NCBI GenBank assembly: GCA_046153875.1
Contig: JBJXFE010000047.1
Span: 1 to 64,000 of the forward strand
Source: JBJXFE01 sp046153875
GTDB lineage: Bacteria > Planctomycetota > Phycisphaerae > Phycisphaerales > UBA1924
Reading direction: 5' to 3'
Length of the DNA: 64,000 nt
Shown: one piece after another, positions 16,362 through 24,960 of the stretch
How the letters are laid out: the number at the start of each line of letters is the position of its first letter
Position numbering within the stretch: the stretch's first letter is position 1
The notes under the pieces: generated by a model
Told to the model about the DNA's origin: nothing
The model's database searches: none
Seen by the model: the letters and a program-made list of their open reading frames with translations, nothing else
Made by a program: the position numbers and the translations under genes

Positions 16362-17824
16362 CAGCGCACCCGTCCGCCGTCGAGGATAAGCCGCGCCAGA
16401 CGGTCCGAGCGCCCCTGCTCGATGTGATCCGGCACCTCCTGGCCCGTGGTGACGTAGCTGAGCCGCAGGGCCACGCGCTGGGCGACGTTGAACAGCACGC
16501 CGTAGTTCACGGCTTCGTCCAGCTTGGTGAAGATGACGCGATCGGGGTTGACGGAGGCAAATCGCCCGGCGGCCTCCAGCAGCGCGCCCTGGCTGGAGGT
16601 GCCCGAGAGGACCAGGTGCGTCTGGTGGGGGCGCGCGGCTGCGATGAACCGGCGCAGCTCCTCGAGGCGGGCGGCGTCGCCGGGGGATCGCCCCGCGGTG
16701 TCGATAAGGATGACATCCTGGTCGACCAGGGCGGCGCAGGCCGCGGCCATCTCGGACGGCGTGAGGACCACTTTCAGCGGCAGCCCGATGATCTCCGCAT
16801 ACGTGCGGAGTTGATCGACGGCGGCGATGCGGTAGGTGTCGCTGGTGACGAGGGCGACCTTCCTCCCGTGGCGCAGCTTGTACGCCGCGGCGAGCTTGGC
16901 CACGGTGGTGGTCTTGCCCACGCCGGTCGGCCCGATGAGCGCGATGGTCAGCGGTCGGTGGTCTCCCGGGGTGCCCGGCGCGGGCGTGTCGGCGTCCGCG
17001 GGGATGATCGCGGCCAGGCGTCGCGCTGCGGTCGCGCGCACGATGGATTCGTCGGCGAGTTCGGCGGGGGTCAGCTCGTCGCGGACTCGGCCGACGACCT
17101 CGTCGGCGATCTCGGCGGCCACCTCGCTCTCGAGCATACGCAGATACTGGCGGAAGAGCGGGTCGGTGAGCGATCCGGCAGGCGTCATGGGCGAGGTCCC
17201 GCGACCCTCGGTACCCCCACCACCGCCCACGCCATGCCCGTGGGCCGCGCCGACGTGAATCGCGGTATGGCGCGAGCATTGGAGCACCTGCCCCACCATG
17301 CGCTTGATGGAGGCGACTTCATCTTCGAGAGCGTCGCGGTGCGGCTTGGCCTCGCCCACGGCGTGGCACGCGAGCGCGCCGCGGACCACGGTCTGGACAC
17401 TCGGCGCGGGGTCGGAGCCGCCCCCGGGCGTCTGGTCCGCGCGCCGCGGCGACGTACTCCCGATCGCCGCGAAACGCGCCGGAGACCAGTCCGTCGCGGG
17501 AGCCTGCTCCCGCAGCCCGGGCACGGGCGTCACGGGCCCGGCGTAGGCCCGCTCGACCGCCTCGCGCGGCGCGCGGGCCGTCACCGCCGCCGGCATCGGC
17601 GCCGCGACCGCGGCCGGCGCCCGCCGGTCGCGCAGCGGCAGGATATTTACGCCGACAGAAGCCGTGATCTCGACCATCGAGCGCCCGCCCAGGCCCATCC
17701 AGCCGCCGACGCGGTACGACCGCGTGTGGAGAATGACCGCGCCCTTGCCGAGGTCGCGTTTGACCTCAGTGAGGGCCTCACCCATGGTGCGGGCGCGATA
17801 GGTCTTGAGGGTCGTCTCGGCCAT
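16361..17824 (-). CDS. flhF: Flagellar SRP-like GTPase FlhF
   Basis: FlhF places the flagellum by recruiting early basal-body parts to the membrane. The 487 residues start with the B domain (LKTYRARTMGEALTEVKRDLGKGAVILHTRSYR, about 5-40) and continue with a long Ala/Pro-rich linker. An N-domain and the NG GTPase domain (about 290-480) follow: GPTGVGKTTTVAKLAA, DTYRIAAVDQLRTYAEI, ILIDTAGRSPGD, FTKLDEAVNYG and YVTTGQEVPDHIE. GGGAG precedes the ATG at 17824. It lies between flhA and flhG, the usual order. Confidence 0.94.
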   Translation of the reverse strand: MAETTLKTYRARTMGEALTEVKRDLGKGAVILHTRSYRVGGWMGLGGRSMVEITASVGVNILPLRDRRAPAAVAAPMPAAVTARAPREAVERAYAGPVTPVPGLREQAPATDWSPARFAAIGSTSPRRADQTPGGGSDPAPSVQTVVRGALACHAVGEAKPHRDALEDEVASIKRMVGQVLQCSRHTAIHVGAAHGHGVGGGGGTEGRGTSPMTPAGSLTDPLFRQYLRMLESEVAAEIADEVVGRVRDELTPAELADESIVRATAARRLAAIIPADADTPAPGTPGDHRPLTIALIGPTGVGKTTTVAKLAAAYKLRHGRKVALVTSDTYRIAAVDQLRTYAEIIGLPLKVVLTPSEMAAACAALVDQDVILIDTAGRSPGDAARLEELRRFIAAARPHQTHLVLSGTSSQGALLEAAGRFASVNPDRVIFTKLDEAVNYGVLFNVAQRVALRLSYVTTGQEVPDHIEQGRSDRLARLILDGGRVR

Positions 17825-17917
17825 CCGTGGCACTCCCCGACGAACCGAACGGCCCGGCGTCCTGCCGGGCGAAGCGGGCACTCTAGCAGAGTCCGTGCCC
17901 GCGCGCCAAGTGGCCGG

Positions 17918-20101
17918 TCATGCCGCCACCGCCTCGGGCTCCCGCGGCGCACTCACCAGCGCCAGCGACTCGACTTCGATCCCCGGCACGACTTCGTTGT
18001 AGCCCAGCACGGCGGCCGTGGGGAGGTTGGGCTCGAGCAGTTGCCGCACGACCGCACGCACCGTGGGCGAAGCCAGAACCACGGGCGCGCTGCCCGCCGC
18101 GATGACCTGCTGGAGCGCCCGCGCGACCGCCCCGGTGACGCGTGACGCCACCCGTGCGGGCATGGAGACGCTGGTCCCGCCCGGCCCTCGGTCCACGTAC
18201 CCGTTGATCTCGTCCTCCAGCGCGGGGTCGAGCGTGACGCAGACGATCCGCTGCGTCCCCGGCTTGTCGCCGTTCGCGGCGTACTGGGCGCTGATCGTCC
18301 GGCGGAGTGCGTGCCTGACGTACTCGATGAGCACGTCGGTGTCTTTGGTCTTCGTGCCCCAGTCGGCCAGGGTCTGGACGATGGTCTCGATGTCGCGGAT
18401 CGGGACCCGCTCGCGCAGCAGCCCCTGCATGACCTTGTGCAGGTCGGCCAGCTTGAAGACGTTCGGGATCGCCTCCTCGACAAGCTTGGGGGCGCGCTGC
18501 TTGAGCTGGTCGACGACCGCGGCGACTTCGTCGCGTGTCAGCAACTCCGCGGCGTGCGCCTTGACCACCTCGGTGACATGCGTGCCCAGCACGCTGGTCG
18601 GATCGACGACGGTGTAGTTCATCGTCTCGGCCCGGGAGCGCAGGGCCGGGTCGATCCACCAGGCGTCCAGCCCGAACGCCGGCTCGCGGGTCTTTTCCCC
18701 GTCGATCGGGCCCGAGGCAATCCCCGAGTCCATGGCGAGCAGCCGCCCGGGCTTCGTCTGGCCCGACGCGACGGGGTTGCCCCGGATGCGGACGCGGTAC
18801 TCGTTGGCCCCGAGCTGCATGTTGTCACGGATGCGCACGGGGGGCATGACGAGCCCGAGCTCCAGCGTGAGCTGGCGGCGGACCGCGGAGATGCGCTCCA
18901 GCAGGTCGCCGCCCTGCGTGGTATCGACGAGCTGAACGAGCCCGTACCCGACCTCCAGTTCCAGCGTGTCCACTTTCAGCAGGGACTCGGGCGGCGGGGG
19001 TTCGGCCCGGGCCTGCACCGCGGCTTCCTCGGCCTGTTGCTTCGCCGCATCGGCCGTGCCACGGCGGGAGCGCAGCATGGCCCAGGCGATCACGCTCAGG
19101 GCCGCACCGGTCGTGATGAGCGGAACGGTGGGGAGCGGCGTCAAGGCGAGCAGGAAGAGGAACCCGGCGGTGATGATCAGGCCGCGCGGCTGGGAGATGA
19201 TCTGGTCGGTCAGCTCGTTGCCGAGGTCTTCCTTGGACCCCGAGCGTGTCACGATCAGCGCGGAGGCGATGGCGATGACGAACGCGGGGATCTGGGCGGT
19301 CAGTCCGTCGCCGATGGTGAGCGTGGTGAAGAGGGCCGCGGTCTCGCCCGCGTCCCACCCGCGTTCGATGGTGCCCACCGCGAACCCGCCCGCGACGTTG
19401 AGGACGGTGATGATGAGGCCCGCGATGGCGTCGCCGCGGACGAACTTGCTGGCGCCGTCCATCGCGCCGAAGAAATCCGCCTCGCGCCGGATGTCCTCGC
19501 GGCGCTTGCGTGCCTCGGCCTCGTTGATGATCCCGGCGTTCAGGTCCGAGTCGATCGCCATCTGCTTGCCGGGCATGGCGTCCAGGGTGAACCGGGCGGC
19601 GACCTCGCTGATCCGCGTCGCGCCCTTCGTGATGACCACGAACTGCACGATCACGAGGATCATGAAGATCACGATGCCCACGAAGAGGGAGTCCCCCGCG
19701 ACGAAGTTGCCGAACGCCGCGATGACGTGCCCGGCGGAGTACATCGCCTCGGCGGGTGTCGCGCCGTCGGCGGTGAGGATCAGCCGCGTCGACGCGACGT
19801 TCAGGACCAGGCGCAGAAGGGTTGTGGCCAGCAACAGCGACGGGAAGACGCTGAAGTCCAGCGGGTGGTCCATGTAGATCGTCGTCAGCAGCACGATCAC
19901 GGCGAGGCTGATGTTCGCGCAGATCAGCACGTCCAGCAGGAACGGCGGGAGCGGGATCAGGATCACCGCCAGCAGCGAGACGAACCCCAGCGGGACGAGC
20001 ACCCCGCGGTGCCGCCGGACCAGGTGCATCCACGCCGGCAGCGCCGAGCCGCGCGGCGCGAGGGTCTTCGGGGATGGGGCGGACGGGGGCAAGCCGGTCA
20101 A
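17918..20101 (-). CDS. flhA: Flagellar export gate protein FlhA
   Basis: FlhA is the large inner-membrane subunit of the type III export gate, with a cytoplasmic ring that docks substrate chaperones. Of 727 residues, about 25-360 carry eight hydrophobic segments and the FHIPEP-type loop (VRGDAIAGLIITVLNVAGGFAVG; MDGASKFV; GDGLTAQIPAFVIAIASALIVTR). The rest is the cytoplasmic domain (LELEVGYGLVQLVD, VRIRDNMQL, DPTSVLGTHVTEVVKAHAAELLTRDEV). The first possible start is TTG at 20101, immediately after an AGGAG; because that spacing is too short, the in-frame TTG three codons later (20092) may be the true start. It follows flhB by 6 bases. Confidence 0.96.
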   Translation of the reverse strand: MTGLPPSAPSPKTLAPRGSALPAWMHLVRRHRGVLVPLGFVSLLAVILIPLPPFLLDVLICANISLAVIVLLTTIYMDHPLDFSVFPSLLLATTLLRLVLNVASTRLILTADGATPAEAMYSAGHVIAAFGNFVAGDSLFVGIVIFMILVIVQFVVITKGATRISEVAARFTLDAMPGKQMAIDSDLNAGIINEAEARKRREDIRREADFFGAMDGASKFVRGDAIAGLIITVLNVAGGFAVGTIERGWDAGETAALFTTLTIGDGLTAQIPAFVIAIASALIVTRSGSKEDLGNELTDQIISQPRGLIITAGFLFLLALTPLPTVPLITTGAALSVIAWAMLRSRRGTADAAKQQAEEAAVQARAEPPPPESLLKVDTLELEVGYGLVQLVDTTQGGDLLERISAVRRQLTLELGLVMPPVRIRDNMQLGANEYRVRIRGNPVASGQTKPGRLLAMDSGIASGPIDGEKTREPAFGLDAWWIDPALRSRAETMNYTVVDPTSVLGTHVTEVVKAHAAELLTRDEVAAVVDQLKQRAPKLVEEAIPNVFKLADLHKVMQGLLRERVPIRDIETIVQTLADWGTKTKDTDVLIEYVRHALRRTISAQYAANGDKPGTQRIVCVTLDPALEDEINGYVDRGPGGTSVSMPARVASRVTGAVARALQQVIAAGSAPVVLASPTVRAVVRQLLEPNLPTAAVLGYNEVVPGIEVESLALVSAPREPEAVAA

Positions 20102-20107
20102 CTCCTG

Positions 20108-21175
20108 TTACGCGGCGCGGCCCGCGATCCGGTAGACGTACGCCAGGACCTCGGCCACGGCCTCGTAGTGCTCGGGGCGGACCTCCTGCCCCACGTCGAG
20201 GTTCCAGAACAGCGCCCGGGCCAGCGGCGGACGCTCGACGATCGGCACGCCGTGGACCAGCCCGACCTCGCGGATCCGGAAGGCCATCGAGTCCAGACCC
20301 TTGGCGACGACCTTCGGGGCCCGCATGGTCGCGGCGTCGTACCTCAACGCGACGGCGAAATGCGTCGGGTTGGTCACGATGACGTCGGCCCTGGGCACGG
20401 CGGTGCGGATCTGGTGGAGCGCGATCTCCTGGGCCATGCGGTGGCGGCGACGCTTCACGTCGGGGTCGCCCTCGGACGATCGGCGCTCGTCCTGCACTTC
20501 CTGGCGCGTCATCTTCAGATCGCGCGTGTGTTGCCAGCGCTGATACAGGAAGTCGACCAGCCCGATCATGAGGAGCAGCGGCAGGAGCCACAGCACCAGT
20601 TCGAGCGCCAAGCGCACGACCATGTACAGCGCCGCCACGGCCTCGATGGTCGGAAGAGCCGCGAGCGTCGGCATCCGGCGCCAGACGACGAACACGGCGA
20701 TCGCCGTCACGGCGGCGAGCTTGAGCGAGTTGACGAGCGTCTTGACGAGGTTGCGCCGGTTGACCAGCCGCTTGAGCCCGGCGACGGGGTTCAGCTTGTC
20801 GAACTTCGGCTGGAGCGGCTGCGCGGTCCAGAGCCACCCGAACTGGGACATCTGGGCCAGAACCCCGACGACGAACATGACGAGCAGGACCGGGACCACG
20901 AGCCACGCGGCCTTGGCGCCGGCCCAGGCGATCGCGGCCCAGATCGACTCGGCGTCGAGGGGCGTGCCCGGCGCGTCGCCACCGAGAAGCCCGCGTGTGA
21001 TCGACGCGAGCACCATGATCCCCGTGCCGCCGAAGGCAACGAGGAGAACCACCGCGGCACTGAGGTCGATCGCGGCGCCGAGGTCCTGGCTGCGCGCGAC
21101 CTGCCCGCGCGACCGCGCCTCGCTCATGCGGCGGGAGGTCGGTTGTTCGGTGCGCTCGCCGAGTTCTTCGGCCAT
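20108..21175 (-). CDS. flhB: Flagellar export switch protein FlhB
   Basis: FlhB sets the change from hook to filament export. The 355 residues have four membrane segments between about 38 and 215. The cytoplasmic domain contains the self-cleaving NPTH motif (about 268-271, in ADVIVTNPTHFAVALRYD) and GVPIVERPPLARALFWNLDVGQEV. EERTEQPTSRRMSEARSRGQVARSQDL is the typical N terminus (ERTEQPTSRR here). No ribosome-binding site is seen before the ATG; instead the 118-base gap to fliR holds two short tandem-repeat arrays (21201-21221 and 21263-21286). Confidence 0.95.
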   Translation of the reverse strand: MAEELGERTEQPTSRRMSEARSRGQVARSQDLGAAIDLSAAVVLLVAFGGTGIMVLASITRGLLGGDAPGTPLDAESIWAAIAWAGAKAAWLVVPVLLVMFVVGVLAQMSQFGWLWTAQPLQPKFDKLNPVAGLKRLVNRRNLVKTLVNSLKLAAVTAIAVFVVWRRMPTLAALPTIEAVAALYMVVRLALELVLWLLPLLLMIGLVDFLYQRWQHTRDLKMTRQEVQDERRSSEGDPDVKRRRHRMAQEIALHQIRTAVPRADVIVTNPTHFAVALRYDAATMRAPKVVAKGLDSMAFRIREVGLVHGVPIVERPPLARALFWNLDVGQEVRPEHYEAVAEVLAYVYRIAGRAA

Positions 21176-21200
21176 GGGGGGTGCTCAGGACGACGCCGGG

Positions 21201-21221
21201 CAATGGGTGATGGGTGATGGT
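21201..21221 (-). repeat. Heptamer array before flhB
   Basis: Three 7-base units in a row: CAATGGG, TGATGGG, TGATGGT. They lie 25 bases before the flhB start, in the fliR-flhB gap. They resemble the complement of the TTGCCCA units at 38002-38022. Confidence 0.6.
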
Positions 21222-21262
21222 CACAGCCGAGTGAGCGGTGCGGATACACGCCCGCAACTCAC

Positions 21263-21286
21263 TTTGTCTCTTCGTTGTGTTCTCCC
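21263..21286 (-). repeat. Octamer-like array after fliR
   Basis: Three pyrimidine-rich 8-base units can be read (TTTGTCTC, TTCGTTGT, GTTCTCCC). They are close to the CTCTTCGT/CTCTTGTC units inside the rluD-type gene and to the complement of the kdsD units. The register is less clear than at the other sites. Confidence 0.45.
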
Positions 21287-21293
21287 GCGGTTG

Positions 21294-22079
21294 TCACGGC
21301 CTGAGTTCCCGCGCCCAGGTGTCGGCGATGCCCAGGGCACGTCCGATCTCGTCGCCGGCGGCCTGCTGCATCGCCCACAGCGACACCGCCACAACCCCGA
21401 CGCCGCAGAGGATCTTGATGGTGAACCCGATGCTCAGGACGTTGATCTGCGGCATGGACTTCATGATGAAGCCCAGAGCGATCATGACGAGCAGAATGAT
21501 GCCCAGGGCCGGGGCCGCCACCCGCAGCGCCAGATCGAACCCCCCGGCCAGCACAGAAACCACCGCGTCGAGGGGGAGCGCGTCGAGCCGGAACGCGCCC
21601 GGCGGCAGGTGCTCGAACGTCGCGGCCAGGGAGAGGAACGCCGCTTCGAGCCCCCCCATCGCCACAAACACCCCCAGCCCCAGGTACATCAGCAACTGGC
21701 TGGTGACGTCGGCGTCCGAGTCGAGCTCCGGGTTGTAGACGCGCCCCAGGCCCAGCCCCATCTGGTGCCCGATGAGGTAGCCGGCCAGGTCGAGCGCGAA
21801 GAGCGGCATCGCGGCGATGAACCCGAGCGCCACGCCGATGAGCAGTTCGCCGGCCGCGAGCGGCAGCAGCCCCAGCAGGTCCGTCTCCGGCGGGGTCTGG
21901 CTGATGGCCGGAACGCCCGCGTACAGAGCGGCCCCGAACACCAGGGCCAGGGTCGCGCGCACGCGGCGCGGCGCCGAACGGTTCGCCAGGAGCGGCGTGA
22001 ACATGAAGAGCCCGCCCAACCGTGTCACCACGAGCAGCAGCGGGACGGCGTGCGCGAAGATGGGCTCGACCGTGGGCAT
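21294..22079 (-). CDS. fliR: Flagellar export gate protein FliR
   Basis: FliR is a membrane subunit of the export gate core with FliP and FliQ. The 261 residues are the usual length, with six hydrophobic stretches (for example LLLVVTRLGGLFMFTPLL, LLIGVALGFIAAMPLFALDLAGYLIGHQMGLGLG, VMIALGFIMKSMPQINVLSIGFTIKI). The motif MPQINVLSIGF is diagnostic for the family. GAGGA stands just before the ATG. It follows fliQ by 20 bases. Confidence 0.96.
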   Translation of the reverse strand: MPTVEPIFAHAVPLLLVVTRLGGLFMFTPLLANRSAPRRVRATLALVFGAALYAGVPAISQTPPETDLLGLLPLAAGELLIGVALGFIAAMPLFALDLAGYLIGHQMGLGLGRVYNPELDSDADVTSQLLMYLGLGVFVAMGGLEAAFLSLAATFEHLPPGAFRLDALPLDAVVSVLAGGFDLALRVAAPALGIILLVMIALGFIMKSMPQINVLSIGFTIKILCGVGVVAVSLWAMQQAAGDEIGRALGIADTWARELRP

Positions 22080-22099
22080 GATTCCTCGGTGTCATCGCG

Positions 22100-22363
22100 C
22101 TAGGAGGCGAACAGCGTGAACAGGTCGGTGGTGTACTCGATGAGCCGCCCCGCGATCCACGGGAGCAGCAGAATCGCCAGGACGACCATGGCGATGATCT
22201 TGGGCACGAACGTCAGCGACTGGTCGTGGATCGACGTGACCGATTGCAGGACGCTGATCACGAGCCCGACCAGGACGCCCGCGGCGAGGATCGGGCCCGC
22301 GATCTTGAGCGTGATGATCAGCGCGTCGCGGACCATCGAGAGCGTGGCTTCGTCGTACTGCAT
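22100..22363 (-). CDS. fliQ: Flagellar export gate protein FliQ
   Basis: An 87-residue membrane protein with two hydrophobic segments (about 16-36, ITLKIAGPILAAGVLVGLVIS, and 54-76, MVVLAILLLPWIAGRLIEYT) joined by the conserved SVLQSVTSIHDQSLTFVPKI loop. The length and position between fliP and fliR are standard. GGAGG is placed six bases before the ATG. It forms the FliPQR gate through which rod, hook and filament subunits leave the cytoplasm. Confidence 0.96.
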   Translation of the reverse strand: MQYDEATLSMVRDALIITLKIAGPILAAGVLVGLVISVLQSVTSIHDQSLTFVPKIIAMVVLAILLLPWIAGRLIEYTTDLFTLFAS

Positions 22364-22385
22364 GGTGCCTCCGTGCGCTGCGCGT

Positions 22386-23336
22386 CTACCCTGCCGCCGG
22401 CAGCACCGCGACGACGGGCTGCACGAAGCTGTGCATCAGGCTCCCCACGATCAGCGTCCACCCGTCCACGAGCACGAACAGCAGGAGCTTGAACGGCAGG
22501 CTGATGAGCACGGGCGGCAGCATCATCATGCTCATCGAGATCAGCATGGTGGAGATCACCATGTCGATGACCAGGAACGGCAGGTAGACGCGGAAGCCCA
22601 TCAGAAACGCCGTTTTGAGCTCGCTGAGCATGAACGCGGGGATCAGCGAGACCATGTCCACATCGGCCCGCGTGAGCGTCTCGGGCCGCGAGGTGTCCAC
22701 GCCGCGGTAGTTCAGGACCATGAGCAGGCTCGACCAGTTCCCCGTGGCCTCGATCTGCGCGAACATGAAGTCGCGCACGGGCTGTTTGGCGGCGTCCCAG
22801 AGCTCCCCGTTGTCGGCGATGACGCCGGCGCGATAGGGAGCGATCGCCTCGTCGTTGATCCGCTTCACGGTCGGCGACATCACCAGGAGCGTCATGAACA
22901 ACGCGAGGGCCAGCGTGACCTGGGGCGGCGGGAGCGACTGCGTCCCGATCGCCTGGCGCAGCAGCGCCAGCACGATGACGATCCGCACGAAGCACGTCGT
23001 CATCAGCAGGATCGACGGGACCAGCGTGATGACGGTCAGCAGGACCATGATGTTCATGGCCGCGGACATGCCGCCGGAGCGATCGCGGGACGCACCGCCT
23101 CCTCCAGCTCCAGCGGGAAGCAGTTCGGCCGCCCCCGCCAGCACGGAGACGGGGTTGAAGTCGCCCTCGGAGTTGAGCAGCGTCGCCGGCAGGTCGGGCA
23201 GCCGAAGGACGCTGCTGTTGACGGCGGGCCGACGCCGCGCATCCTCCTCGGTCGGCCCGTACTGTGCGGCCGCGGGCGCCGTGAACGCTGTGAGCGCCAC
23301 GCCGAGCACCAGAATGGCGACGCGCACGCCGATCAC
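22386..23336 (-). CDS. fliP: Flagellar export gate protein FliP
   Basis: FliP is the main subunit of the FliPQR gate. The 316 residues begin with a cleavable-looking signal (VIGVRVAILVLGVALTAFTA) as in other FliP proteins. A longer than usual soluble stretch follows (about 25-90, with GAGGGGASRDRSGG). The membrane core then contains LTVITLVPSILLMTTCFVRIVIVLALLRQAIGTQ, LALALFMTLLVMSPTVKRI, MVSLIPAFMLSELKTAFLMGF and YLPFLVIDMVISTMLISMSM. I chose the GTG at 23336, which overlaps the fliO stop as GTGA. Confidence 0.95.
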   Translation of the reverse strand: MIGVRVAILVLGVALTAFTAPAAAQYGPTEEDARRRPAVNSSVLRLPDLPATLLNSEGDFNPVSVLAGAAELLPAGAGGGGASRDRSGGMSAAMNIMVLLTVITLVPSILLMTTCFVRIVIVLALLRQAIGTQSLPPPQVTLALALFMTLLVMSPTVKRINDEAIAPYRAGVIADNGELWDAAKQPVRDFMFAQIEATGNWSSLLMVLNYRGVDTSRPETLTRADVDMVSLIPAFMLSELKTAFLMGFRVYLPFLVIDMVISTMLISMSMMMLPPVLISLPFKLLLFVLVDGWTLIVGSLMHSFVQPVVAVLPAAG

Positions 23337-24196
23337 GCGGCCCTCCCCCCGCCCATCGAGGCAATTTTCCGGCGCAGCACGGCGGCGAGGCCCGTGGAGC
23401 CCCCGCCGGGCATGCCGACGGTGAGGTCCACGACGGGGATGGCCTCGGTGCTCTTCGAGGCGTCCCACAACTCGGCGCGATCGCCCCCGGGCGATCCGAC
23501 GACGCGTCGCCCGCGGCCCGCCCCAGCGTCGGCGTCGGCGATCTCGCCGTCGAAGCGCGTCAGCATGGATCGGAACCGATGGGCCATGGACTCGCCCTCG
23601 GCATCGCGCGTCTTGACAAGGATCGATGCGACCTCCTCGGGGTCGGTGACCTCGCAGAGCGTGCTGAACCCCGCGCCCGCCCCGAGCCGCCCGCCCGCCG
23701 ACTGCGAAAGCAGCAGCACCCGTCGATCAAGCTTGAGGAGCACGAGGGTGGCCCCACGCGCCACGGGGTAGCGGCCCAGGACTTCGAGCACGCCCGCGGG
23801 GGACCGACCTCCCGGGCCCAGCGCACCGTGGAGGCCGCCGTGGCGCCGCGCGATCATTCGGGCTGCCATCCCGGCGACGACGATCACCGCCAGCACGGCG
23901 GTCAGCGCCCAGACGGTCCGCGCTGAGCCACCGGCGGCTGGTTTCAGTTCACGCGAGATCGGTTGAGACTCGGCGGAAGGCCTGCGTCCGGAGGGGGTCG
24001 GCGAGGGGGAAATCCCCAGCGGACGCGACTCGCCGTTCGGGGCGGCCACGCGGACCGCGACCGGCGACGGCACGTCGGGGCCCATGCTCGCGGGATGGGG
24101 GCTCTGCCGGGCCGCGGACGCCGAAGCGCCGACTGCGACACACACGACCGCCGCGGTGACGCGCGAACGAACGAACTGACGCGCCGAAATCCTCAC
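23333..24196 (-). CDS. fliO: FliO-like flagellar export accessory protein
   Basis: FliO assists assembly of the FliP ring. This 287-residue protein has a signal-like N terminus, a Ser/Pro-rich linker and one membrane segment (about 93-113, TVWALTAVLAVIVVAGMAARM). A cytoplasmic FliO domain follows, with GVLEVLGRYPVARGATLVLLKLDRRVLLLSQSAGG. It is longer than E. coli FliO (about 120 residues), similar to the Gram-positive FliZ form with a periplasmic N terminus. GGAGGG precedes the GTG start. Its position directly before fliP supports the name. Confidence 0.85.
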   Translation of the reverse strand: MRISARQFVRSRVTAAVVCVAVGASASAARQSPHPASMGPDVPSPVAVRVAAPNGESRPLGISPSPTPSGRRPSAESQPISRELKPAAGGSARTVWALTAVLAVIVVAGMAARMIARRHGGLHGALGPGGRSPAGVLEVLGRYPVARGATLVLLKLDRRVLLLSQSAGGRLGAGAGFSTLCEVTDPEEVASILVKTRDAEGESMAHRFRSMLTRFDGEIADADAGAGRGRRVVGSPGGDRAELWDASKSTEAIPVVDLTVGMPGGGSTGLAAVLRRKIASMGGGRAA

Positions 24197-24252
24197 ACGC
24201 CCTCCATGGCGAACGAACGGCCGGGGACTCCGCCCCGGGTGACAACCCGCGC

Positions 24253-24804
24253 TCAGCCTGCGCGACGCTCCGCCTTGCTCGGGGCCACGTCGCTCTCACC
24301 GGCCCCGGCGATGATCTCGTTGATGCGAACGCAGAAGGTGTCGTTGAGCACGAGGACCTCGCCGCGCGCGACGGGGCGGTCGTTGACGTACACGTCCACC
24401 GGGTCGCCCGCGAGCTTGTCGAGCTCGACCACCGCGCCCTCCGACAGCTTCAGCACATCCTCGACGACCATGCGCGCCCGCCCGAGCTCGATCTTCACGT
24501 TGAGATTCACGCCCGCCAGCAGCTCGATGCTGCGCGGCGGCTCGGCGTGGCCCGTCCGCTGAAACGCCGGGAACTCGAACGGTGCGGGGCCGTCGGCGTG
24601 GGCCGCAGCGGCGGCACCCTTCTCGGCCGTCTCCTGGAGCTTCGTCACCGCGGTCTGCGCTGCCCTCAGCGCTTCCTCGGCCATCTGCGGCGCTCCGGCG
24701 GGCTCAACGCGCGATGGCGCGGGCGCGGTGGACGCCGCCGCGCTTGGCTCCGGAGCAGAGGCCGCCGCCGGGGGCTTCTTGGGTGTCTGGTCTTTCTTCG
24801 CCAT
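24253..24804 (-). CDS. fliN: Flagellar motor switch protein FliN
   Basis: FliN forms the lower C-ring with FliM and FliG. The 183 residues consist of a long Ala/Pro-rich N terminus (about 1-90) and a standard SpoA domain (about 92-170: IELLAGVNLNVKIELGRARM, VLKLSEGAVVELDKLAGDPVDVYVN, VLVLNDTFCVRINEI). A FliM is expected next to it but is missing; the preceding gene is fliL. The 156 bases between them hold a tandem 8-base array (24824-24847) and no reading frame of note. Confidence 0.93.
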   Translation of the reverse strand: MAKKDQTPKKPPAAASAPEPSAAASTAPAPSRVEPAGAPQMAEEALRAAQTAVTKLQETAEKGAAAAAHADGPAPFEFPAFQRTGHAEPPRSIELLAGVNLNVKIELGRARMVVEDVLKLSEGAVVELDKLAGDPVDVYVNDRPVARGEVLVLNDTFCVRINEIIAGAGESDVAPSKAERRAG

Positions 24805-24823
24805 CGAGCGCCATCCCCGGCCC

Positions 24824-24847
24824 GCATACCCGCGTACCCGCGTACCC
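24824..24847 (-). repeat. Octamer array before fliN
   Basis: Three 8-base units in a row, GCATACCC, GCGTACCC, GCGTACCC, lie 20 bases before the fliN start. This is the most regular of the octamer arrays. It sits at the point of the cluster where fliM would be expected. Confidence 0.6.
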
Positions 24848-24960
24848 GTCCGGCAGCCCTCCGCAACTCCGCGCAGGTATTGCCGACCCGGAGCGCAAGG
24901 GCCACGCGGGCGATCCGTGCATCGGCCCGACCCGCGATCCCGCGCCAGTTTTCAACGCGG

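Noticed and set aside
18311..21217. A long open frame on the + strand opposite flhA and flhB
   Set aside because: It is the GC-rich antisense frame of flhA/flhB, encodes a His/Arg/Gly-rich sequence without domains, and the opposite strand matches known families throughout.
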